A program made the translations under genes and the position numbers. The notes beneath the pieces are model-generated. The model was given only the letters and a program-made list of their open reading frames with translations, made no database searches and was not told the origin of the DNA. A stretch of DNA of 45,854 bases. It comes from an uncultured Brevibacillus sp. Lineage in GTDB: Bacteria > Bacillota > Bacilli > Brevibacillales > Brevibacillaceae. The stretch spans positions 1 to 45,854 of the forward strand of contig CAMIVR010000024.1 of the NCBI GenBank assembly GCA_946402065.1, written 5' to 3'. Below, piece after piece: positions 32,947 to 40,473 of this stretch. The first letter of the stretch is position 1. Each line of letters starts with the position of its first letter.

Positions 32947-33189
32947 TTATGGTGTCATATTCGCGCTCATCGAGCGGTAATGCTCGGCCAGTCCGACGCT
33001 GATGTCCGCCAGCCCGCCATTCGGGCCAGAGTCGGCGATGATGGGAACGCCGCTGACACACAAGGAATCGATGCAGCGGTATACGGTGCGAATATGGATC
33101 TCCAGCTCGTTGGCGAGCTGCTGTGCCGTCATCCTCCTGCCCGAACGGAGCAGCCAGAGAATGGACAGCATGTTCGTTGATTTGGACAT
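32947..33189 (-). pseudogene. YafY/DeoR-like HTH regulator, internally deleted
   Basis: The first ~58 residues are an HTH_11 domain (MLSILWLLRSGRRMTAQQLA, IHIRTVYRCIDSLCVSGVPI, SGPNGG). Relatives continue with GY and a WYL effector domain to about 300 residues; here the protein jumps to LADISVGLAEHYRSMSANMT, which looks like the extreme C-terminus, and stops at residue 80. An in-frame deletion of about 220 codons is the simplest reading. It might still bind DNA, but could not sense a ligand. Confidence 0.65.
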
Positions 33190-33461
33190 CCGCTTTTCCC
33201 TCCCTGCCGAAGCCGGACGTTATGTGGGCACATGGTGCATCTCCTCACTGATCACATGGGGGGGCTGCTGCTCATTAGCACTTGCCCGCTGTAATGACTC
33301 TATTGCTTTAAATCTTACAGGAATATCCCTGACAGATACAGTCAGGAATTATGGAAACGGTCAAGGCAAAGGCGGTGGGTCAGTCGCCCTGAAAAAACGA
33401 TGATAGCCATTCGAGCAGAAGCTGTCGGGGCCTACATCAATCCGAACTTTTTCCCTTCGGC
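33190..33461. other. Intergenic stretch without a convincing gene
   Basis: Short open frames only, none with a ribosome binding site and recognisable content. No hairpins of note. Confidence 0.4.
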
Positions 33462-33701
33462 TTATCTCCTAGCAAGCCCAAACATTTGCGAAAAAGCAAA
33501 CCCGTTGGATGTTTTCGAGACAATTGCAGGAATGGTCAAGTTAAGATCCAGGTAAGTCGATATAAACAAATCTTGTTGCAACTGGTAACCTGCCAGATAC
33601 AGGTCAGCCGCCAATTCTTCATCTGATTTCTGATATTCTGCCACATAGCTCGAAATCCACTCCCTCACTAGCGATGAGGTATCTTTATTGTTTTCCAACA
33701 C
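33462..33701 (-). CDS. Hypothetical 79-aa protein, possibly a fragment
   Basis: Seventy-nine codons from a GTG at 33701 without a clear ribosome binding site. The sequence is plausible protein (SLVREWISSYVAEYQKSDEE, LAADLYLAGYQLQQDLFIST), acidic and helical at the front, but I recognise no family. It lies between remnants and could be the 3' part of another lost gene. Confidence 0.3.
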   Translation of the reverse strand: MLENNKDTSSLVREWISSYVAEYQKSDEELAADLYLAGYQLQQDLFISTYLDLNLTIPAIVSKTSNGFAFSQMFGLARR

Positions 33702-33891
33702 AATGTGATTACAAAATTAACACACATCAAAAAAAATCTGTCTAAGGTGTTCCAACGAAACCACCGGCTCTGTTTAACTTGTGAACCGTAAGATGAACAC
33801 GGGTTTATTGACTGTAGCAGGGGCGTTTTTGTTTTTCTCGAATACTTATCGGGAACCAAGTCCTGTGTTCCCAGAAAAACATAAATTCCAT

Positions 33892-33920
33892 TTGCAACCT
33901 GTGCAAATTTATCATACAAT
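33892..33920 (+). promoter_or_regulatory. Sigma-A promoter of the TetR-DUF5367 operon
   Basis: TTGCAA (33892-33897), a 17-nt spacer and TACAAT (33915-33920). The operator at 33930-33951 covers the expected transcription start. Confidence 0.7.
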
Positions 33921-33929
33921 CTTTATTAA

Positions 33930-33951
33930 GTTAGTCGTTTGACCGACTAAC
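33930..33951. promoter_or_regulatory. TetR operator, perfect dyad
   Basis: GTTAGTCG (33930-33937) and CGACTAAC (33944-33951) with a 6-nt centre, 10 nt after the -10 box and 17 nt before the start codon of the TetR gene. Position and symmetry indicate autorepression. Confidence 0.8.
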
Positions 33952-33968
33952 TATCTAAGGAGGAAACC

Positions 33969-34562
33969 ATGGCCAAACCAAATGTCGTCACCAAGGCACA
34001 ATTAATTGAAGCAGCCAAACAGTGCGTGGTTGAAAGCGGTATTGAAAATCTGACGTTGCGGACAGTAGCCGCCAAAGCCAATGTAAGCCAAGGCACGATC
34101 TACCATCACTTTCAAACAAAAGAACGGTTGATGCTGGATATCGTTGAAGACACCTGTCGCGCATCCTGGCGCGACCTGCAAGACCCCGCTGATGCGGAAA
34201 CATTTATTCATCGCGCCCTTCGCTCTGCTCAAAGCCGTCAAGGACACGATTCATCCTTCCACCAGCTGTTTTTGTCCCTGGTTGTAATCAGCCTGCACAA
34301 CCAGCAGATGAAAGACAGGATCGGCAGCGTAATGAAAGCGGAGAATGAAGAGCTGACCCGGATTTTGCAGACTTTATACGCAGAATCCCCGGTAAACGGG
34401 CTTTCGCATGCAACTGTGGCGATCTTGCTCAATGCTTTGATTGACGGACTCGCGATCCAGTCGTTAATGATCGAGCAGTTTCCTCGCGAAGAAGTGTTCC
34501 AAAGCTTGCAGGTACTGGTTGAATCCTTCATCCGTTCGGACCACACTCGCATGGGAGGGTAG
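33969..34562 (+). CDS. TetR/AcrR family repressor, autoregulated
   Basis: A 197-aa regulator with HTH LIEAAKQCVVESGIENLTLR and VAAKANVSQGTIYHHFQTKE at residues 10-55. The C-terminal part is helical and unassigned. AAGGAGG lies 7 nt before the ATG at 33969. A perfect dyad between the -10 box and the gene marks the operator. It is followed after 4 nt by a small membrane-protein gene, so the pair forms one operon whose expression rises when the unknown ligand is bound. Confidence 0.92.
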   Translation: MAKPNVVTKAQLIEAAKQCVVESGIENLTLRTVAAKANVSQGTIYHHFQTKERLMLDIVEDTCRASWRDLQDPADAETFIHRALRSAQSRQGHDSSFHQLFLSLVVISLHNQQMKDRIGSVMKAENEELTRILQTLYAESPVNGLSHATVAILLNALIDGLAIQSLMIEQFPREEVFQSLQVLVESFIRSDHTRMGG

Positions 34563-34566
34563 CTTT

Positions 34567-34950
34567 ATGAGCTTTTTTTACGCGTTTGGATTTCTGCTCT
34601 GGCTGGGGGCGACGATCATCTTCCGCTTGTGGGGACATTACTTCCTCGTCCCGGACCAGCCGCTCTTGGTAACCGTTGTGTTTATAGCAGCCATACCGCT
34701 CATCGCCGGCGTGACCTACCCGCTCTATAAATGGAGAGGAGTCACTCGCGCTGACACAGCAAAGGCGGCATTGGGGCTTGCACTGCCGGGAATGCTCCTG
34801 GATATCGTCAGCCTGCTGAACTTCGAAGCTTTTTTCCCCAATCTGGAGACGCGTGTCAGCAGCTATTTCGCCGCCTGGTTATTGTGGGCATACAGCCTGA
34901 TCCTATTAACCGGTGCCCTGATGAAAGCCCGGCCCGCTCACCGGCATTGA
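34567..34950 (+). CDS. DUF5367 family membrane protein
   Basis: A 127-aa protein with four predicted membrane helices (about 2-20, 36-54, 75-95 and 102-120). FGFLLWLGATIIFRLWGHYF is typical of the DUF5367 family, small proteins of unknown function found in Bacillales, often next to TetR genes. GGGAGGG lies 6 nt before the ATG at 34567. By analogy with other TetR-small membrane protein pairs it may take part in efflux or membrane stress; that is inference. Confidence 0.8.
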   Translation: MSFFYAFGFLLWLGATIIFRLWGHYFLVPDQPLLVTVVFIAAIPLIAGVTYPLYKWRGVTRADTAKAALGLALPGMLLDIVSLLNFEAFFPNLETRVSSYFAAWLLWAYSLILLTGALMKARPAHRH

Positions 34951-34962
34951 AACCGCCGAAAA

Positions 34963-35063
34963 CAGCAAAGGGCTGCCCCCCTTGCTGAACTGCACCCAAA
35001 TTGAAAGACAATCAACGAACAATTCGGGGGCGGTTCATACCTGCTGTAGGAGCAGCCCAGCCT
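34963..35063. other. Hairpin region between convergent genes, possible IS end remnant
   Basis: CAGCAA-rich hairpin (34963-34987) whose minus-strand side is followed by TTTTC, so it may terminate the glutamine-synthetase operon. GGGCTGC (34970-34976) and GCAGCCC near 35050 also form outer inverted arms. The inner text (TGAACTGCACCC, then AGACAATC) resembles an IS3-type end, but no transposase remains. Confidence 0.35.
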
Positions 35064-35076
35064 GATTCTAATTAGA

Positions 35077-36423
35077 TTAATACCGCTCCGAGAACAGCCG
35101 CAGCTCCCACTCGCTCACTTGCCGGCTGTACTTGTCCCACTCGGACCGCTTCAGCTTGATGAACTCTTCCCAGATGGAGCGGCCGATCGTTTCCGCCAAA
35201 ATCGTATCCTGGGACAAATACCCGATCGCTTCGCTAAGGCTTCTCGGTCCCCAGGTGATGTCCCGCTCTTTTAATTCTGCATCGCTCAGCTTGCTGACGT
35301 CGACATCGACGGCTTCGCCGGGATCCATGCGGTTTTGGATGCCGTGCAGACCGGAAGCGACCAGACATGCTGCCAGCAAATACGGATTGCACGTGCCGTC
35401 TGCGCCGCGGAATTCAAAGCGTCTCGTCCGCGCCTTCTCCGGCACCCGGACCAGCACCGAGCGGTTGCCGGCACCGTAGCAAATGTGCGCAGGCGCCCAT
35501 GAGCCCGGCTGCATCCGCTTGTACGAGTTGATGCTTGGCGCACCGATGGCGATCAAGGAAGCGCCGTGCTTCAACAGTCCGCCGATATAATGATACGCTT
35601 TTTCCGACAGATCCAATCCACGCGGATCGGTTGTATCCTGGAAAATATTGTCGCCGGAATCGTCGTAAATGCTGATGTGGACATGCAAACCGTTGCCGGC
35701 CAGATGCTGGAACGGCTTGGGCATCAAGGTGCCGATCATGCCCTTGTCCTTGGCGATTTGCTTGAACAGGTGCATGAAGGTCACTTGATCGTCCGTCGCT
35801 TTAAGTGCCGGCGCGTACTTCAGATTGACCTCCAATTGGCCTGGGCCGTACTCGCTGGACACCTGCTCGGTCTCGACGCCCATCTTTTCCAGGGAGTAAA
35901 CGAAGTCCTGAACGAAATCCTCCTGAATATCGACTCCGTCCGTCGAGAAACAATGGCTGTTGTCGGCCGGCACGATTTTCCCGTCCTGTTCCTTGAGCAG
36001 ATACGCTTCCTGCTCAAAGGCCATGTACATTTTACCGCCCAAAAGCGTCTCGACCTCCGCGAGCAATCGCTTAAGGACGCTTCGCGGGCAGCCTTCCCAC
36101 GGATCGCCGTTCTCATCGACCAGGTCGCAGAGCATTCTCGCCGTGTTTTTGCGGTACGGCAGGATGGCGAACGTGTTCGGATCGGGAACGGCAAAAAAGT
36201 CGCCGTCGTTTGGTCCATAGGACGCATTGGAAATCATTTCGTCAAAACAGTCGAAGCTCATGATGCTTTTGCTGAAGTTAACGCCTTTTTCCATCGCGTT
36301 TTTCAATTGGGAAGGACGGATGGTCCGGCCTCTCGTCAGACCAGCATAATCCAGAAATTCTACGCGAATAAATTCAATCTGCTCTTTTTCGACGATTTGT
36401 ACTATATCTTCTTTTGTATACAC
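35077..36423 (-). CDS. Glutamine synthetase-like gamma-glutamyl ligase (GlnA4/PuuA type)
   Basis: A 448-aa glutamine synthetase family protein. It has the beta-grasp start (IEFIRVEFLDYAGLTRGRTI), the catalytic barrel metal motifs EQEAYL, EYGPGQLEVNL, GNGLHVHISI and the C-terminal RRFEFRGADGTCNPYLLAA. Typical housekeeping GlnA has RIEYRSPD-like residues and an NKLVPGY-like ATP segment; the divergent residues here (INSYKRMQPGSWAPAHICYG) place it with PuuA, IpuC and FluG-type enzymes that gamma-glutamylate amines. GTG start at 36423 with GAGGAG 9 nt upstream. Last gene of the sigma-54-driven operon, 5 nt after the M20 gene. Confidence 0.88.
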   Translation of the reverse strand: MYTKEDIVQIVEKEQIEFIRVEFLDYAGLTRGRTIRPSQLKNAMEKGVNFSKSIMSFDCFDEMISNASYGPNDGDFFAVPDPNTFAILPYRKNTARMLCDLVDENGDPWEGCPRSVLKRLLAEVETLLGGKMYMAFEQEAYLLKEQDGKIVPADNSHCFSTDGVDIQEDFVQDFVYSLEKMGVETEQVSSEYGPGQLEVNLKYAPALKATDDQVTFMHLFKQIAKDKGMIGTLMPKPFQHLAGNGLHVHISIYDDSGDNIFQDTTDPRGLDLSEKAYHYIGGLLKHGASLIAIGAPSINSYKRMQPGSWAPAHICYGAGNRSVLVRVPEKARTRRFEFRGADGTCNPYLLAACLVASGLHGIQNRMDPGEAVDVDVSKLSDAELKERDITWGPRSLSEAIGYLSQDTILAETIGRSIWEEFIKLKRSEWDKYSRQVSEWELRLFSERY

Positions 36424-36427
36424 GATA

Positions 36428-37597
36428 TCATTCTCCTCTTTGCAGTCGCTTTAGCACCGTATACGTAAACATCTTGACCCCGACCGCGATGACTTGTTCA
36501 TCAAAAGAAAACTGTGGATGATGCAGATCGTAGCAGACTGTATCCGCCTGTTTTATCCCCAATCGGAAATACGTCCCGGGAATTTTTGCCGTAAACGCCC
36601 CGAAGTCATCAGCTCCCATGGACGGTTCCTTCAACAGCTGCACCGCCTCATGTCCGAGCAGCTCGCGGGCGCTCTCCTCCACCGTCCGAGTCAGCGCCTG
36701 ATCGTTGATGACGGGCGGATGCGAGAATTGATACGCGATCCTGGCCTTGGCCCCGCACGATTCGGCGATGCCCTCGACGAGCTGGATCAGCTGCGCTTTG
36801 ACCTTTTCCCTCGTCTCCATCGAGACTGCCCGGGTCGTTCCTTCCATGACGACGCGATCGGCAATGACATTGCTCGCACTTCCGCCGTTGATTTTCCCCA
36901 CGTGGACGACGACCGGTTCGACAGGGTTGCTGCCCTTCGTCACGATCAGCGAGAGGGCCTGCAGCACCGCGCCGCTGATTGCAATCGCGGCAACGCCTTG
37001 ATGCGGGCGGGCGCTGTGTCCGCCTTTGCCTTCGATTTCGATGATAAAATTGTCGCAGGACGCCGTAATCGCGTCGTACTTGATTCCGATCGTGCCAAGC
37101 GGCAGGTGTGGCCAGAGATGCAGGGCGAGGATTTCATCGACGGCGGGATTGTCCAGCACGCCGAGCCGGATCAGTTCTTCTGCCGCCCCGTCCGCCTCTT
37201 CGCCCGGCTGAAAGATGCAGCGGACTCTGCCGCAAAAGCGGTCCCTCCTTTGCCACAGCTGGTAAACCGTCCCGAGCAAAATCGTCGTGTGACCGTCGTG
37301 CCCGCACGCGTGCATGACTCCATGATGCTTGGAAGCGAAAGGAAGTCCGGTTTGTTCTTCGATCGGCAGCGCGTCAATATCGGCGCGTACGCCCATGTGC
37401 AAGCCTTCGCCCAGCGCTCCGACGATATCGACGAAAAGGCCGGTCTCGCCGATTTTCGTATAGGGGATGCCCCACTTGTCCAGGCAAGAAGTGATGTATG
37501 CACGGGTAGCGTGTTCCTGAAACGAAAGCTCCGGATATTGATGCAGGTGTCTGCGGATGGCAATCAACTGCTCGACCAGTTCACTGCTCAGTTCCAT
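36428..37597 (-). CDS. M20 family amidohydrolase (aminoacylase/hippurate-hydrolase type)
   Basis: A 389-aa metallo-amidohydrolase of the M20D group that removes acyl groups from N-acyl amino acids or conjugates. ADIDALPIEEQTGLPFAS, MHACGHDGHTTILLG (metal ligands), FQPGEEADGAAEELI, HSARPHQG (dimerisation domain) and PSMGADDFGAF are all present. Start: ATG at 37597 with a weak site, or TTG at 37621 overlapping the permease stop with AGGAG 12 nt upstream. In this cluster it might remove the glutamyl group or release the substrate from a conjugate. Confidence 0.9.
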   Translation of the reverse strand: MELSSELVEQLIAIRRHLHQYPELSFQEHATRAYITSCLDKWGIPYTKIGETGLFVDIVGALGEGLHMGVRADIDALPIEEQTGLPFASKHHGVMHACGHDGHTTILLGTVYQLWQRRDRFCGRVRCIFQPGEEADGAAEELIRLGVLDNPAVDEILALHLWPHLPLGTIGIKYDAITASCDNFIIEIEGKGGHSARPHQGVAAIAISGAVLQALSLIVTKGSNPVEPVVVHVGKINGGSASNVIADRVVMEGTTRAVSMETREKVKAQLIQLVEGIAESCGAKARIAYQFSHPPVINDQALTRTVEESARELLGHEAVQLLKEPSMGADDFGAFTAKIPGTYFRLGIKQADTVCYDLHHPQFSFDEQVIAVGVKMFTYTVLKRLQRGE

Positions 37598-37607
37598 GTC
37601 TGTTGTC

Positions 37608-38975
37608 TCAACGCGTTTCAAGCGGATCAGAAGCTCCTTCCTCGAACGATAAATTCTCTACCTTCAGCACTTTTTTCAGGAAAAACAGATAGATCGCTCC
37701 GACGATCAGCCAGATGACTCCGACTTCAATCGCCAACGGGTCCATCCCGGAAATGACGTATCCGATCACCAGCAAGCCGAGTACCGGGAACACGATATGC
37801 TTGATGTACTGCTTCGATTTGAGGCGAACCGCATAGTGGTTGATGACGGACACGTGCAGGACGAGAAACCCGATCAAGGCGCCGAAATTGACGATGTTCG
37901 TCAGCATGCCCACGTTGTTTTCAAAAGCGATGGCGACGACCAGAGATATGATCGCGACCAGCGAGGTACTGATATAAGGGGTTTTAAACTTTGGATGAAC
38001 TTTGGCGAGCACAGACGGCAATTTGCGGTCGCGGCCCATCGAGAACAGCAGACGGGAAATGGCTGCCTGCGAAGCGAGCGCACTGGCGATCCCCCAGGAA
38101 AATACCGTTGCCAGCAGGGTCAAATTCTTCAGCCATGCGCCCCCTGCCAATTCAGCGGCAGAATAGAACGCCGTATCCAGATTGTCGATCGTCGCTCCGC
38201 GGCTCAAATCACTTGCGACCCAGGTTTCGAGAATAAACAAGGTGCCGGCGATAAACAGCGTAAACACCGTCGCCCGGCCGATTACTTTGTTCCCGCCCTT
38301 GACTTCCTCCGAAAGGGTGGAAATGGCGTCGAAGCCGAGAAACGACAGGACGGCGATTGAAACCGCTCCCATCACCATCTGCATGTTAAACTGGCTCGGG
38401 TCGTAGATCGGCTTCATTGACAGGCTCGTCCCGCCGACGCCATTGCTTAGGGCAACCAGCCCGACAGTCAGGAAAATCGCAATGATGATCAACTGCAGCA
38501 CGAGAATGATTTTGTTCGTCCGCGCCGTAAACTCGACCCCGCGAATGTTGATCAAGGTATTGAAGCCGATGAACAGCACCAGCCACACCCAGACCGGTAC
38601 GCCGGGAACGATGCCGGCCAGCGAACCGGCGGCCACCGCATAGGTCAAGGCTGGAATGAGGATGTAATCAAGCAGGATACCCCAGCCCGCGAGAAATCCG
38701 ATGTACTCATTGATCCCTTTCTGAGCGTAGGTGTACACAGAGCCCGCGATCGGGAACGCTTCCGACATCCGCGCATAGCTGAAGGCGGTAAAGACCATTC
38801 CGACCATCCCGATGATATACGCCAGCGCCACCATGCCGTGCGACGCATCGGACACGTAGCCGAACACCCCGAATGGTGCGATCGGAACGAGGAAAATCAA
38901 CCCGTAGATGACGAGATCCCAAAATGACAACGTGCGCTTTAACTCTTGCTTGTACCCGAACTGTTCAATCGACAT
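37608..38975 (-). CDS. APC family permease, putrescine importer (PuuP)-like
   Basis: A 455-aa amino acid/polyamine/organocation permease with about 12 membrane helices. LSFWDLVIYGLIFLVPIAPFGVFGYVSDAS, AGSVYTYAQKGINEYIGFLAGW and SFLGFDAISTLSEEVKGG resemble PuuP and its Bacillales relatives more than the large amino-acid permeases. AAGGGGG lies 8 nt before the ATG at 38975. It is placed between the amidohydrolase and M20 genes, so uptake of the pathway substrate is its likely role. Confidence 0.9.
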   Translation of the reverse strand: MSIEQFGYKQELKRTLSFWDLVIYGLIFLVPIAPFGVFGYVSDASHGMVALAYIIGMVGMVFTAFSYARMSEAFPIAGSVYTYAQKGINEYIGFLAGWGILLDYILIPALTYAVAAGSLAGIVPGVPVWVWLVLFIGFNTLINIRGVEFTARTNKIILVLQLIIIAIFLTVGLVALSNGVGGTSLSMKPIYDPSQFNMQMVMGAVSIAVLSFLGFDAISTLSEEVKGGNKVIGRATVFTLFIAGTLFILETWVASDLSRGATIDNLDTAFYSAAELAGGAWLKNLTLLATVFSWGIASALASQAAISRLLFSMGRDRKLPSVLAKVHPKFKTPYISTSLVAIISLVVAIAFENNVGMLTNIVNFGALIGFLVLHVSVINHYAVRLKSKQYIKHIVFPVLGLLVIGYVISGMDPLAIEVGVIWLIVGAIYLFFLKKVLKVENLSFEEGASDPLETR

Positions 38976-39000
38976 CGCTATACCCCCTTAAGCTGTCTGT

Positions 39001-40158
39001 TTACAGGTATTTTTTGTATACCGTCTCGAAGTTTCTGTATAGCACCATTTCGCCAATCCATTGAGCAGTTTCCTGATTCATATAATCGGCCGCAATCCAC
39101 TCGTTTAACACTTGCTCAAAGCATTCCTTGAACAGGTGGACGCCGATCCAGTTCATTTCCGGCACGGTGAAGGCATCGGAGCCGTACATCACCTTGTCAA
39201 ACGGAGCGAATTCAAACACCTGCGCTAACAACCGCTTCACGCCATGTCCGGCAAACGGGTTTTGCAGGGAAATGTCCATGTACACATTCGGCAAAATGCT
39301 GGCGATGAACGCCGCTTCCTCCACCCACGGATAGCCGCCGTGAACGAGGTGGACTTTCGTGTCGGCGTATTTTTTGTCGCGCAGCATACTGATCAAAAAG
39401 CTTGGGCTCGCTTTCGGCAAGACGACCTCGCCATCGCCGACGCCGGTATGGATGTGCATCACTTTATCCGCCGCCGTACATTCTTCCATCGCGACATGGA
39501 TGCAGTAGTCGCGGAAGGCTTTGGCGACAGCGCGGTCATTTGCCTGAAATGCCGGATACTCGTCACGGGCAGCGCTTTCATCCAGCTCGCCGATTTCCAG
39601 ACCGCTTCTGTAAGCGATAATCGATTTCAGTCCGACGACATTCGGCTTCTGCAGCGCGGCGCGCAAGTTGGCCCGGTACCGCTCGCTGAACTCGCCGAAG
39701 CTCGCGCACTCTGTCCGCAGCTGCACCATCACCGGCTCGATTCTGTGAATTTCCCAGATTCGCGCGCCGCACAGCTCGGCGAAGTCCGCCCGATCCAGCA
39801 TCGGCATCGGATAGCCAAAATCGGCGACGATCCCGGTCAGCTTGGCATCGGCAAACAGATCGCGCGTGTATTTCTTGAAGTCTGCGGCCAATGCATTGCG
39901 GCTGTTCACCACATCGACAAGCGTCGGTTCGCAGCGCAGAAATCGCGAAAGCCGCTGCACCAAAATCTGCATCCACATGTTAACGCCCGGAAACGGTTTG
40001 TATTTACCGGCTACATGCTCGTCCGACACGTGATTCGGAATGACGGAGAGAGACAGCTTGCGAACAAACTCCTGTACGGAATAAGGAGTGGGATTCTCTA
40101 CAAATGGATGCGCATGCACATCAATCGCATGAACATCGTGCAACGATACCTGTTTCAT
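39001..40158 (-). CDS. Amidohydrolase family protein (FluG N-terminal-like)
   Basis: A 385-aa TIM-barrel metal hydrolase. IDVHAHPF (HxH), KVMHIHTGVGDGE, VHLVHGGYPW and VMYGSDAFTVPE give the metal-binding His/Asp set of the amidohydrolase-2 superfamily. In FluG-type fusions this domain is joined to a glutamine-synthetase domain; here the two are separate genes of one operon. The ATG at 40158 is supported by AAGGAGG 10 nt upstream; an upstream ATG at 40215 would overlap the sigma-54 promoter and is rejected. First gene of the operon. Confidence 0.88.
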   Translation of the reverse strand: MKQVSLHDVHAIDVHAHPFVENPTPYSVQEFVRKLSLSVIPNHVSDEHVAGKYKPFPGVNMWMQILVQRLSRFLRCEPTLVDVVNSRNALAADFKKYTRDLFADAKLTGIVADFGYPMPMLDRADFAELCGARIWEIHRIEPVMVQLRTECASFGEFSERYRANLRAALQKPNVVGLKSIIAYRSGLEIGELDESAARDEYPAFQANDRAVAKAFRDYCIHVAMEECTAADKVMHIHTGVGDGEVVLPKASPSFLISMLRDKKYADTKVHLVHGGYPWVEEAAFIASILPNVYMDISLQNPFAGHGVKRLLAQVFEFAPFDKVMYGSDAFTVPEMNWIGVHLFKECFEQVLNEWIAADYMNQETAQWIGEMVLYRNFETVYKKYL

Positions 40159-40198
40159 CGGTGGCAGGACCTCCTTGGTGTGTTTGGCAAAAACCCCA

Positions 40199-40214
40199 AG
40201 CAACATCCATGCCA
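40199..40214 (-). promoter_or_regulatory. Sigma-54 (-24/-12) promoter of the amidohydrolase-permease-M20-GS operon
   Basis: Minus strand TGGCATGGATGTTGCT: TGGCAY-N5-TTGCW with exactly 10 nt between GG and GC. The predicted start (about 40187) gives a leader of about 30 nt with the AAGGAGG inside. The divergent RocR-like gene encodes the probable activator. Confidence 0.85.
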
Positions 40215-40302
40215 AAATGAAAAATCCCCGGTATTGCTCGCATTCGCATCTTTGAACAATTTGTGAAGATGAAAAAAAACCGCCAAAAGAAAAATATTAT
40301 TC

Positions 40303-40409
40303 GAAAAATATTTTTCAGTATGATTCTGGAAAATAAAACATTTCACAAAATTTTTCTCTTTACAAATTGTTTCCGTTTCGTTTTTAATAGACTCAAAATT
40401 GAAACGAAA
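40303..40409. promoter_or_regulatory. Divergent control region with inverted repeats
   Basis: TTTCGTTT (40376-40383) and AAACGAAA (40402-40409) form an inverted pair; GAAAAATATTTTTC near 40308 is a perfect palindrome. The first pair lies about 200 nt upstream of the sigma-54 start and overlaps a possible sigma-A promoter of the activator (TTTACA near 40360, TTTAAT near 40383), suiting both enhancer binding and autorepression. Confidence 0.45.
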
Positions 40410-40473
40410 AACAACGCAATGAAAAGCAAAATATTTATCGCAAAATTTTTTTCACCTCATCCCGTACAAGGCG

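Noticed and set aside
35566..36468. Open plus-strand frame of 300 codons opposite the glutamine-synthetase-like gene
   Set aside because: Same codon-bias shadow effect; no motif and no start signal.
36494..37717. Open plus-strand frame of 407 codons opposite the M20 gene
   Set aside because: The minus strand encodes a complete M20 enzyme with all metal motifs; the plus frame has no ribosome binding site or recognisable content.
39244..40266. Open plus-strand frame of 340 codons opposite the amidohydrolase
   Set aside because: It would run against the sigma-54 promoter and the well-supported amidohydrolase; shadow.
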